Below are positions 20,664-31,141 of a stretch of 64,000 nucleotides of DNA, one piece after another. The translations under genes were made by a program, and so were the position numbers. The stretch's first letter is position 1; each line of letters opens with the position of its first letter. The notes under the pieces are model-generated. The model did not search any database. It saw only the letters and a program-made list of their open reading frames with translations, and was not told the origin of the DNA. This DNA is from Strigamia acuminata (lineage: Eukaryota > Arthropoda > Chilopoda > Geophilomorpha > Linotaeniidae), in contig OX442314.1 of assembly GCA_949358305.1 (NCBI GenBank), positions 59,281,369-59,345,368 of the forward strand, given 5' to 3'.

Positions 20664-20776
20664 GAGCCTGGTGTGGCATTAGTGGGATATAAGCATAGAA
20701 ACAAATGGGTACAGAATTTGGGACCCTGTTAGACACAAGATCTTCACTTCTAAACACATGACTGTGAATGAATAAG
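20664..20776 (+). pseudogene. Copia integrase C-terminal remnant related to C2
   Basis: With one frame change, the plus strand reads LVGYKHRNK and then GYRIWDPVRHKIFTS and KHMTVNE followed by a stop. This is the copia region after the integrase core. The C2 protein has ALVGYSTFNRKYRVWDPL at the same place. Only this short piece remains, and the flanking DNA is not recognisable. Confidence 0.62.
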
Positions 20777-21978
20777 TAAAAGCAAAGATCATTCATCAGA
20801 TTTTTTAGTACATTAGCATAAAGGAAATAAAAAATGAATCAGATGACAAACAAGGAACCAAAAATCCCATTAAATGTCACCACACCCCCACCAGTTTTAC
20901 CACCTATGGTGATTAAGCAGCTACTTCAACAGAAGACCAAAAACCGCAAGTTAATTAAGCCAGATTCAGGCTGTTTCCCCTAAGAAGTTGTTGATCAACA
21001 ATCCCTACCTTAGAAGACCAAGAGCATATTTCCCTAATCTGTGTGTCTGTGCTACATAGTTAGTTATTTCTACATATAAGTTTTTCTTTATAAACCTGAC
21101 AACATCCAAATATTTGCGCAGACTCCACGACGATAAGTCGACATCGTGAAATTTTATTTTAAATTTTTATCATTACCAACATAACTCAAACTTTAATAAC
21201 ATTATTTTTAATAACATTATTTTTAATGACAATATTTTTATTTTTAATAACATTATTTTTAATAACTTTATTTTGGTGAAACCGAGTTAGTAATCCAAAC
21301 GCGTTTTCATTTTTCAAATTAATTTGTTAACCAAAAACTGTTTGCATATGTTTTTGGGTTTTGTACAAATTTTATGCAAGTTGGCATTGTGATAAAGAGT
21401 CTAGCTCAATATCAAAATCAGTGTGATTTTACTAATTTTTAAATTTAAATTAAATTTATCTTCCATGATATATTGATATTATTTGATTTTGGAAGTGTTT
21501 TCAAGTGTTTATAAAAATGTGTTTTTTTAAAATAACTTTTATAGTATTTTATGTCACCATGTACTCACTTTGTACTAAATTCGATCAAATAAATCCTTAT
21601 GTAGATGTGTTATTTATATCTTAGCCATTCTGAATTTCCATATTCATTTTTATATCCGTCCTGTGAATGTCTGGTTTTGATTTTAAATGTTCGTCTAATG
21701 ATTCTGCTCATGTTATGTCCTGTCCTGTCCGAAGTCTCCTATTACAACAGCGACAAAGTTTATTGATATTTAAGCAGAATTATGACGGTATTGTTTTGTT
21801 AAGAGTTTATTTCCTCAGTTACACATTACTGATTTATTTTTATTTATATTGCTTTTGTTTATGTTTTGGCAATCCTATCTGTTCCATTATTGCTTTGATT
21901 ACAAGATGTAATAAAAATTTATCGCGCCAGTGATGTCACGGCATGAAATTGAACAACCACTATAATGCTATCTGTTTA
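20777..21978. other. A/T-rich intergenic DNA with a short tandem repeat
   Basis: At about 21187-21272 the word TTTTTAATAACATTA recurs imperfectly as a low-complexity tandem array. No gene is recognised. A plus-strand 88-codon frame at 21667-21933 is hydrophobic and A/T-driven, with no motif. Confidence 0.55.
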
Positions 21979-22346
21979 TACAGGGTGGACAAAAAGTCTG
22001 GTTCACAGTAAATAATTCCCAAACTGTTTTAGTTGTTGATTCAACAAAATGATTGTAAAGGTAGTATGTCGGGGGAAATCCAATTATGACATCTAATTTG
22101 ACCTCTGAGGTCATCGTCAAGGTCATCCATATTGTAACTCGAGAACCGTGACAGATAGAGCAAAAACGTGAATTAGAAAGTTGTAGAGCATCATCCAATT
22201 AGTCTAAAACTATTCTTAAAAAAATTATTTCTTACTGAAAAGTTTTGAGAAAAAAGGTCTGAAACATTACAATCATTTAGCTGAATCAACAACTAAAACA
22301 GTTTGGGAATTATTTACTGTGAACCATACTTTTTGTCCACCCTGTA
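21979..22346. mobile_element. Tc1/mariner-type MITE with long TIRs
   Basis: Inverted repeats of about 79 bp begin CAGGGTGGACAAAAAGT at 21981 and end with the complementary sequence at 22344. They differ at a few positions. TA dinucleotides flank both ends (21979-21980 and 22345-22346), the mariner target duplication. The core is 364 bp with no transposase ORF, so the element is non-autonomous. Confidence 0.9.
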
Positions 22347-23482
22347 TACCTGTCGTTGATGGAAAACCTAAGATTTTTTTAACATTGACAGATTTAGCAA
22401 TTATGAACGCATTATTCACCAAGATTTCATGGATCACGGCCATTGTTCCTGGAGCATTAAGCACTGAAATATTAAACTCCATCATTGATGATCCTTCAAT
22501 GGTCCAAGAACTTGAATTCCTAACTGCCCATATCGATGTTTTATAAACACAATGACAGCGACTCCTTGAAGGTTCATCGATTCACTGTGATTAAAAAGTC
22601 AATCGCAAAGATCACCACAGCTTCTATGCCAGTAATTGTCTGTTATCTTCTTCAGAAACCAAACATTAATAGAATACAATTATCATTTATCATTCTTAAG
22701 GATCTCAGTAAACCAATATTAATATTAAATATTAATATTAAAACTAATTGCAAAAAAAGAATCAGGCTACTGGCAGTCAATTTAACATTCTCCAATGTAA
22801 ATGCAACGTAAATGCGATACGAAAAGAGATATGTTGCCAGTTGCCACAATTAGCGGTGCAAATGTCACATTCAATACCAAGTCATGTAAATGCCACACCC
22901 ATGTGGGAATGCAGGCTTACAATACAAAAATGTCAAATTTATACTTTCAAATGACCAGAGCTCTCTTCTGGTTCCACCGAGACGTGCAAGTCATCAGATT
23001 ATCCAGGGGTGACCACGAGAAGGTAGAGAGTTGGCTTTTACACCCCCAAAGAAAAGACATGAGTAATTAAGTAAGTGAAAAGCAACCAGCACAAATCAAT
23101 CATTTATAATATTAAAAAATTTACTTTAAATTGAATTGGACTTGTTATCAGATTTCGATTTTCATAGGTTAGTGTTCCTTCTTATACGAAACTGGAAATG
23201 AATTTTTTAACATGAAAATGGGTTTTGTTCACAATACGCCGGAAAATATAAGTTTACGTTTATTGCCCAAAATGGTATTTTTTCACTTGAAAATACCGTA
23301 AGTATTCGTTAAATTACTCAATTACTTTTCATTGTTTTTAACCAAACTCTAATTTGTCCATTTCATATCATGTTAGATGTTACCACGGTCAATTGACGTA
23401 ACTTAACTCGGCAAAATATCGCATGAAAATTGTTACACTGAAATATATAAAAATTAAAATGAGTGTCAATGAAATTATACAG
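22347..23482. other. Intergenic, weak open frames only
   Basis: Plus-strand frames of 60-90 codons occur (22319-22546, 22536-22811, 22801-23070), but none has a motif I recognise. The last contains CKCHTHVGMQAYNTKM. They could be pieces of a decayed element or chance frames. Confidence 0.4.
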
Positions 23483-23863
23483 TACCGTATATCTGTAAAT
23501 AGCGCACCCGTGCGCTATTTGCAAAAAAATATTTTGACCCGCGTGGTATTAGAGGCCCGCGGGCTATTTCCACCCAGCATCGGCCGACTGGCCGATGGTG
23601 GGTTTTTTGAACGTATTGGCAACGAAAAACACTAAAAAAGTGTGACAATTGAAACGATTTCCACACGTTTCGGTAATTTTCTGCCGAAACGTATGAAAAA
23701 CGTGACATTTGTCATCCTTTTTTGGCACATTTCGGGCCTCCAATTGTGTGCCCGCGCGCAATTCAAGGCCCGCGTGTTATTGGCCAAAATATAATTTGCC
23801 CCGCGCGCAATTTGAGGTCCGCGGGCTATTAGAGGCCCGCGTACTAACCGCAGATATACGGTA
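23483..23863. mobile_element. TA-flanked MITE with GC-rich interior
   Basis: The TIRs are CCGTATATCTG at 23485 and CAGATATACGG ending at 23861, flanked by TA on both sides. The 377-bp core is much richer in G+C than its surroundings and repeats short words such as AGGCCCGCG and GGGCTATT in both orientations. No ORF of note is present. The TA target suggests a Tc1/mariner or pogo-type source. Confidence 0.75.
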
Positions 23864-24125
23864 TATAAGTTCTGAAATTGAGGTCAAATGTTACCCATTC
23901 CGTTAGAAATAACCTTCGAATCGGCATTGAAACATTGAATCGTAGGCAGGAACGCTTTTGTCTCGACTCACAATGGTTTTGGATACGGGGTCCACAAGCG
24001 AAAAACACGGAATTGCTGACCTAGACAGAACAAATCTCTACGTAAATCTCGCGGTAAATTCGAATTCATATTTGAATCACTTGAATGACACAATACGTTT
24101 GATTTTAACTCATAATTTTAAAACA

Positions 24126-24131
24126 TTTATT
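24126..24131 (-). terminator. Candidate poly(A) signal of RPB3
   Basis: AATAAA on the minus strand lies about 160 bp downstream of the RPB3 stop codon. The region between is A/T-rich and has no earlier canonical signal that I could see. Confidence 0.5.
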
Positions 24132-24288
24132 AGTTAGTAAGTCAGGAATGAGAACAGTAATGTTTACAATTTGAAAAATGTTAATTTTAACGAGTGTTTT
24201 ATGTATTAATTTGTGGGATTTTGTGAAAATATGGACGTTAACATGTGCAAACTCTGATTTTTGGATTTAGAATTAAAAATTGAATCAA

Positions 24289-25116
24289 TTAATTAATGGT
24301 GAAAACATTGTTTTGTATTTCATGAGTAAGCTGAGTCTGTATATCACTCAGTTTTTTTTTCAACACCTTCAAACCCATCAGAACGATATTCTCCGGTCGT
24401 AAAGCACCCGATGACTCAACGTCAAAGAAAAACTTGTTGGGCTTTCCATCCACTATGTAGGGCGCTTCGAAAGTGTCTTCGTCCAGCTCGGAATATTGGC
24501 TTTTCGGCCACTCTGCCGGTCTCGGGAACGTGGTTTGACGCAAAGCATTATCCGGGTCGTATTCAAACGCCACCCCGCACGTCGGGTTCCACTTGGCGTG
24601 TTCTTTTCCGAATCCCTTCTTCGCGAACGCTCGCAACTTGAGTTCTTGTCCTTTTCTCAATTTCGCAATTATGATGTCTTCGGGTTGTCCGTATTCGCTC
24701 GTGTCGTCCTCTCGACGCCGAGAAGTCACCGGAACTACTCTGGCATCTTTACTCTTTAGGTCGGCGGTGGTCACGTGACGAGTTTGATGGTCGGTGCATT
24801 TCACGTCCAGCGTGAATTCCACGGAACACTCTTGGCAGAAATCGGAACAAATGCAGTCCTTCGTGTACAGCATTTTGTCGACAACCTCGTCGCTGGTGAG
24901 CGGCACCAAACCCAGTCGGTGAGCGATGAATTCGTCGTGCAGCACGGTCGAATTTGCTTCGAATTGAACCCAATCGATCGCCAATGTTGGAACTTCGGCG
25001 ATAAAGACACGACGGAGACTGTTGGCGACACTCAAGTCGGTGTTTTCGAGAGAAAACTTGACGTTTTCGTCCGTCAATTCGCTGACGTGAACGGATGGCT
25101 GGTTAGCGTACGGCAT
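24289..25116 (-). CDS. POLR2C: RNA polymerase II subunit RPB3
   Basis: The protein is 275 residues, the length of animal RPB3, with no intron. RPB3 pairs with RPB11 to form the alpha-like platform on which RNA polymerase II assembles in the nucleus. The N-terminus [20 protein letters not shown] and the alpha motif [19 protein letters not shown] are highly conserved, as are [29 protein letters not shown] and [12 protein letters not shown]. The zinc-binding cysteines are in [10 protein letters not shown] (about 88-97). The C-terminal helix ends LTHEIQNN, which packs against RPB11 in known structures. The ATG has a good context (AACC before it) and the start matches the family. It is the only convincing host gene here. 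Absence of introns could also mean a retrocopy, but the frame is perfect and a TATA-like promoter is present. Confidence 0.97.
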   Translation of the reverse strand: MPYANQPSVHVSELTDENVKFSLENTDLSVANSLRRVFIAEVPTLAIDWVQFEANSTVLHDEFIAHRLGLVPLTSDEVVDKMLYTKDCICSDFCQECSVEFTLDVKCTDHQTRHVTTADLKSKDARVVPVTSRRREDDTSEYGQPEDIIIAKLRKGQELKLRAFAKKGFGKEHAKWNPTCGVAFEYDPDNALRQTTFPRPAEWPKSQYSELDEDTFEAPYIVDGKPNKFFFDVESSGALRPENIVLMGLKVLKKKLSDIQTQLTHEIQNNVFTIN

Positions 25117-25160
25117 GGTTCGTTTCTAAATAAAAACTGTAATACTGTATACGTCCATCG

Positions 25161-25168
25161 TATTTATA
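25161..25168 (-). promoter_or_regulatory. TATA-like element of RPB3
   Basis: TATAAATA on the minus strand lies about 45 bp upstream of the ATG. That would place initiation near 25135 and leave a very short 5' UTR. This is motif evidence only. Confidence 0.5.
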
Positions 25169-27291
25169 CGCCATAGAGTATGTACCGTGCTATGTACGTT
25201 ACGAATGGGCGTTTGAACGTTTTACATACGTTTGGATACAATCTTCGGATGGACAATCCACGGCGCTACAAAAAATTGCACAGAAAATTCCGAGCCACGT
25301 ACAGTACAAGCTGATTCTGTGAAGATGCACGTGGATGTGCATTATTATCCTGAGCCAGGAATCAGACTTCATAGCAGGCCAGACATTGAAGCATATTGTA
25401 TTGTGGATTAAATCATCGTGTGTGTTGCGTCCAGCGCCTCGTGGCCCGCCCCTGACCACGTGGCATCCTTCCGAACACTCACAATTGTGGGCCCGTTCAG
25501 AATTTTTGAACTCTCTCGCGAATCCTATTTTAATTTCTGATTGTGCAAAGCACCATATTGAATTAAGTTTTTTCTTTCAAAAGAGGGGGAAATTTCTTTG
25601 GTCATGGTTGTGAGAGGGGGTCAGCAAGCGAAATGGCCGCTAATCACTGACCATTGGACCCTGATCTGACGACATTTATGGCTGTGCATGTCCAGCTTGC
25701 CTGTCCAGCTCAGCTGTTTCATTGGATTGCTCTTTTGTCTCATTGGATTGCTCACTTGTTTCATTAATGCACCTAGGAAAAAAACTCAATCTAGATGCAT
25801 TGAGAAGTGATTGACATCCCAAACCATGACATGAGTTCATTAATGCACCTAGAACATTCTGTTTTCTTGCTACATTCAAATGGGAAATTTTTATGATTCT
25901 CCTCAGGTGGTGTACTGAGTCCTGTAAATTTTTAAGCCACATAAAAGTAGTACAAGATGAGCAGGAAAGCTGTATTCTATTTGAAATTAAGCCTGCTGCT
26001 AGCCTAGCACAAGTTACAACAAGTTAGAAAGGCATAATTCTGTCATTTGGCTCCTGTAAATGTGCAACTTTTCTATTCAAGTTCTGTTTTAGTACAGAAA
26101 TTGAATCCCAACCTAAAAAATATTATGAAATTATGCATCAGGAACCACAAATTAGTCTAGAAAGTGTTTTCAGAAATTCATTATTACAATAAAATTACAC
26201 ATTTCCTGAATTTAAGGGTCGGCGAGTTCAGAGTGATGTGGAGGCTTTAAAAATGGACAACTTCAATATCTGCTTTGACAGTTTTCATCTTACATCACCT
26301 ATTTATCACCATCTAAACACTCAAGTTCATTGTCTTAACTATTTTCTTTATTGTTGAAGTCTGATTGAAGTGCACTTACCATTTTGTTGCACCCCTATTT
26401 TCATTTTTATGTAATAAATTTTGTGTTTGTTTCTCAATCGCTCCAATTGTTTCAGCAGTTTATTTTGTTTTGATTTTGTATCTTTGTTTAAAATGTCAAC
26501 ACTCAACACGGATTTCTGAGAAATGAAGAAAAAATGGGGTGCACCTATCTTTTTGTCGCGCACTGTAATTAATAGTTTATTAAGCTATTAATGTATTATA
26601 TTTACGAAAGTATTCATTTATTGAATTTATTTAGTGAAATGTTATATTTAATGTATGCACAATTATAGAATTTGCATTTTGAAAATTGTATTGGTCGGTG
26701 ATGTCATTTTGATGACATCACATGTCGTATATTATGTTTCTAGCATTCACTTGCTCTTTAACCACCATCGAAGTAGGATGCTTGTGACTGGGCTATGGTC
26801 TTACTCACGCAGTATGGGGAATTACTGAGCGATATGAGCAGAAAACTGAACTTTTGAAAAGAAAAAGTCATAATAAAATTCAGTTTTCTGCCCATATCTC
26901 TGCAACGGTGCCAGATATGCAAATTCCAACAAGGGCAATCGATTTTTTGGGTCAGCAGGTTTTTGGCACTTTTTCAATTTTGACCATGATAGCCTTTGAC
27001 GGGGTGCCGTTCCAACGGCGACTCGCCTAAGGGCGAATCTGGTCATTCTGACGAATGGCGAATTTCGATCTTATTCTGTCTAAAAGCAGTCCCAATGGCA
27101 AATTTCTCCCAATTCGCCATTGGAACCGTATAAGGACCTTTCTAATGGCGAATTGGTAGAAATTAGCCACAGGGGCGCACACCTAGTGCGACATTAATCT
27201 GCCGCGATAATCCGTCCCAAAAAAATGGTTTTGCACCAAAAAACCAGTAAGGTTAGGTTCGCGAGGGATCAAGGCGGGCGCAGAAGGATGC
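25169..27291. other. Non-coding host DNA between RPB3 and the satellite
   Basis: No gene is recognised in about 2.1 kb. Visible structure includes repeated CATTGGATTGCTC and TTCATTAATGCACCTAG words (25710-25850). There is an inverted pair around GCAGAAAACTGAA at about 26834 and 26878-26893. A hairpin of CCAATGGC and GCCATTGG lies at about 27092-27123. Confidence 0.5.
26366..26567. mobile_element. Possible degraded Tc1/mariner-like MITE
   Basis: The right end, read on the minus strand, is CAGTGCGCGACAAAAAGAT followed by AGGTGCACCCC, a typical Tc1-like terminus next to TA. The left end has a weaker counterpart (AGTGCACTTACC...GTTGCACCCC). The interior is A/T-rich and non-coding. The match between ends is imperfect, so the call is tentative. 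Confidence 0.35.
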
Positions 27292-27629
27292 TTGTGAAAA
27301 AATGTGAAAAAAATTAAAGAAATGTAAAAAAAATAAAAATAGTAAAACAAAGTTGTAATACAGTTGTAACAAAGTTGTAACAAAGTGAAAAAATGTGAAA
27401 AAATGTGAAAAAATGTGAAAAAATGTGAAAAAAATTAAAGAAATGTAAAAAAAATAAAAATAGTAAAACAAAGTTGTAATACAGTTGTAACAAAGTTGTA
27501 ACAAAGTGAAAAAATGTGAAAAAATGTGAAAAAATGTGAAAAAATGTGAAAAAAATTAAAGAAATGTAAAAAAAATAAAAATAGTAAAACAAAGTTGTAA
27601 CACAGTTGTAACAAAGTTGTAACACAGTT
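27292..27629. repeat. A-rich satellite array, left part
   Basis: The array starts abruptly after GAAGGATGCTTGTG and consists of the same 121-bp unit seen at 46077-54245. It is cut by the E2 insertion at 27629, and the last four bases AGTT are the TSD. The left and right parts were one array before E2 inserted. Confidence 0.93.
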
Positions 27630-28620
27630 TGTCATGAACCGGTTGTTTCTGCTGTTTGAAACCGCGTTTGAAAGACGCGCCAGTTACGATACAAGAGAGC
27701 CTGGTCCCGAATAAGGGCCCGGCAACGTTAAGCAGCCTGAAGTGTGGCGGCAAGCTTAACCCCCTATTCGATCATGTTACGAATTATTACCGAGTTTGTT
27801 GGAGCCTTAAAAGTAGAAGAAGTAATGCTCACGTGCGGACTTAACAACGCTAACGTGGCTTAAGCTAATCTGGCAGGGGCCCCTAATGGCGGAGCGGCCA
27901 GACCGAGCAAGCGCGCACTAATCGCGCGCAAAAGACGAAATAAACAACTCATTGGCCACTTGAATCTAACTTCTAGTCCTTCGGCACGTATCAGCGGCAT
28001 AAAACACAAAAGAACATCGAAAGGAAAGGAAACAAAGATGACACGCGGAATTTACACACGCGATATGATAATGTAAGTCCTCAAACACGCAGAGTTAACT
28101 TGCATGGAGTTACTGCGAATTAACACAGGAAAAGTCGCCAAATGCACAACGGCCAGTTAAGGCACTTACGATAGCTCATGGTCTTACGCCTTCTGATCAG
28201 ACTTGGCTGAAACAGCTCAGAAGTGAACTTGGGCCAAGTCCATCACAGAAAACGAGGGGAGAACCATGAGTCAAGCACGCGTAAGCCAATCAGGCGCGCT
28301 CGTGAATAATCATCGCGATGAGTCAATCGCGAGTGACTAAACATTTAAATTAGGTAGGATAAACTAAACGAAATCAGGAGGGGTAACAGTGGGAAATACC
28401 TGACTTAGACTAGTCTGATGTGGCCAAATTGAGCCACACCAGGCCAGGTCAAGGGATAAACATGAATAGGAAATGAGGACAAATCAAAACTCAAATTCAA
28501 ACACAAATAGGTTTAGGGATTTATTGGGAGTTTTAACAATGGTGGAAAACACACGGAATAACGCGCACAACACAACAACTAGGTGAGGATTACAAAGCGC
28601 GTAAATGCCGGGCCGTGACA
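27630..28620 (-). repeat. E2 3' LTR
   Basis: The 991-bp LTR matches 45086-46076. On the coding strand it begins TGTCACGGCCC and ends CATGACA. The upstream bases (28621-28635) read GGTCCGAGGGGCG on the coding strand, a plausible polypurine tract. The LTR of E3 begins with the same TGTCACGGCCC. Confidence 0.94.
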
Positions 28621-29150
28621 CGCCCCTCGGACCAGAGTATTTTTATTCTCTGTTCAAATCTGCAAAAAAGAAATAAAAATGCGATACGAAAAAATCAAAT
28701 AACAATTGGAATGATTAAACAATACACTAATGAGGCGCGAGAACTTATCGCGTAAACTCATTAAATAACTAACGCGCGGACTAAACAACGCAAGCGTTAA
28801 GCGCTCTAAAAACTGAACAATAACAAGAAAAACTACTAGCATAAGCGCCAGGCCAAGAATGCGTTAATCGCATTAAATCACGCCATAAGGGCATCTCGAC
28901 ACTTATTAAACACTAGAAATGCACTACACTAAATATCAAAGACAAAATTCAAAGTCGCGTAAAGAAAAAATCAAATTCAAACATCGGCGCGACAAAGAAC
29001 ACAAAAAATAAAACAAACACGATTCAGGAAAATGTCAATATCACTGGTATTGTTCAAAAGAAAAGTTCGCGTTCAACACTAGCTTCGCGAAGAACTACGC
29101 GAAAAAAGTCACGTTCGGGAAAAAATGTCACTTACGAAGGCAAAAAACAC
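28621..29150 (-). other. E2 3' untranslated region
   Basis: About 530 bp lie between the accessory ORF stop and the 3' LTR. The stretch is A/T-rich and non-coding. The equivalent in E3 (55376-55995) is of similar length. No further structure is evident apart from the purine tract at the LTR edge. Confidence 0.7.
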
Positions 29151-30282
29151 TCAGAACTCATACTCCGTAATGGCCGTAATGAGTTCTTTCATCAGATCAA
29201 TGGCGCGGTACGTCACGACATCCCCCAACTGGCGCTCCTTTCGCGGACGAAACTCAGTCAAAACGTTGGCGATCAGTCGTTGCAGGGTCATGATGTGCCC
29301 CTCTTCAAGAAGGTGCACAAGGGCCGCCATGCTTTCCGAAAGTCCAAGTTCACGTTTGATAATTCCGTAGAAAAACTCGCGCCATCGGGTGGAATCCGCC
29401 TCCAAGTAGGTGTCGTTGCGCCAGCGGGACGGGCCCTCCCATTCCAGGGTACCCATGGGAAAAATCGCATCAAAATGGGCACGCGCCATTATCGACTCAA
29501 AATACAGCTCAAGCTCTCGCAGCGTCGCAAAGTCGCGCTTCTTATGCTGATCAGCCACCAATTTTCGAACGGCAGCGGTCAAATCCTCGGGCTGAGTCGG
29601 AAAAGGCAAGTCACGCTGGGTTTGACGGCCAGTAAACAGCGGCGAAAGCTGTCGCCGCGGTCGGGAATCCTCATCATCGTCCGACTCTTCGCCCGCTGGC
29701 AAATACTCGACTCCTCGGCCGGCTTCAGTTAAACATACGCGGAGGTTGGGTAACTCACCCACGTAGTCCATTGAGTCCTCCATTTGTTCAAGGGAAGAAT
29801 GAGGAATCATTCCCCTCGAACCAGCAACTTCTCGGCGACGCGCAGCCTCGTCGTGGCACCGAATGAGGTAGTCGAGGTCGCTCTCGGCCCAGTCGCGACG
29901 CAAACTGACACCAAATGGCGTCGCCATCTCATCCATCTCGCAGATCAACACACCAGCCGGCAACAAGGCCGTGGACAACGCAACCTCGTCAATCGGTGGC
30001 GGCACCTCAGTCTCGACGGAAGGCCCAGACGGCTCGGGGACCAGTGTCAACGTGGGAACAGGTCTTATCAACGGTACAGTTGAAGCACCGGCGGCAGCAG
30101 CCACATCACACGCAACGATCTCCGTTCGCACACGACGATGAAAGTCCTGCAAATGCGCGATGTCCTGGAGTAAATTCTCATTACGCTCCTCGATTCCTCG
30201 GAGTCGGTCTCGTTCCTCATCGAATCGCGCGGCTCCCCTGGCGATGTAAGCATTTGGATCATCGCGCTTTTTATGAGCCGTA
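29151..30282 (-). pseudogene. E2 accessory ORF, C-terminal part (split by C2)
   Basis: This is the distal 377 codons of the accessory protein. It is open from the C2 junction, well upstream of its first internal ATG at 30152. It begins with a charged, probably helical segment containing GIEERNENLLQDIAHLQ. The C-terminal domain has FDAIFPMGTLEWEGPSRWRND, then YLEADSTRWREFFYGI, and ends LMKELITAITEYEF. E3 has matching words in the same order (FNEIFPFGTLDW, YIQADPDLWRQFFYAI). Without C2 and one TSD copy the two parts are in the same frame and give about 596 residues. As it stands this part has no start or promoter and is probably silent. Confidence 0.85.
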
Positions 30283-30287
30283 GAATG

Positions 30288-30956
30288 TGTTGGCCTATAA
30301 TCGGAATAAGGTGAGTCCCAAGCAATTTTCTAGCTGTGCGTGAAGTGCACAAATCGTGCCGCCATCTTTATTGGCAGAAAACAAAGCCAAGTGTGTCAAA
30401 AACAATACAGGTAGAACAAATCATTCAATATTGTGACATGTGTCACTACAGTTGACATGTGACATAAAATGGTTATACACAAGACAAGTCTACATTATAA
30501 CTTGGAAAATAATACAATAACCATTAAGAAATAACTAAAACAACTTATACATAATTGTAATAAATATTCGATGTTATATTACACTTCTTATAACATAAGA
30601 TCATACCATTTGAGATCCAACTAATTAATTACAATACACCACTAGACATATGTTATTGTTAACATAGATTATGTGCATTCCCACGTAGACACGCTATACA
30701 GATACAGAGATGGGAAATACTACACAACTCGATATGTGATACAAGACAATGTCATCAATACGCTAATCCGGAAACGCGTATCATTATAGAATAAAGCCAT
30801 GTATTATCAAGTGATAACACACCAAAACAGACTAAACGATAAGCTCTTTCGAGCAGACGACTCAACAATCGATCACCGCGCTACATGAGCCGCTTACAAT
30901 ATAGAAACACGCAAGATTAACTGGCTGTGACCATATGTCTGCTCCAAATACTAACA
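30288..30956 (-). repeat. C2 3' LTR
   Basis: The 669-bp LTR matches 35473-36141 without a visible difference. It starts TGTTGG and ends CTAACA on the plus strand. The coding-strand bases just upstream (30957-30968) read CAGAGGGGGTA, a good polypurine tract. The LTR contains GCCGCCATCTT, a YY1/Pho-like core. Confidence 0.93.
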
Positions 30957-31141
30957 TACCCCCTCTGAGCAGCATATGGTCTAAACCGGACAGAAGAATA
31001 CGCAATAACCCCATCACTGCGCAGTATTTCAAATGCGCCCCGAAAATGCATTTATCTAGGGTTACAAGTTGTTCTCTCCTAACCAAAACGTACTTGATGT
31101 TAAAGACTCCAGTTCAATTAACGTACAATCTCATTCCCCCT

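Noticed and set aside
24775-25176. 133-codon plus-strand frame opposite RPB3
   Set aside because: It is antisense to a conserved gene and lacks independent support.
27630-28620. tRNA or rRNA genes in the G/C-richer LTRs
   Set aside because: No cloverleaf, A/B box pair or rRNA core was seen. tRNA resemblance in the window is limited to the primer-binding sites.
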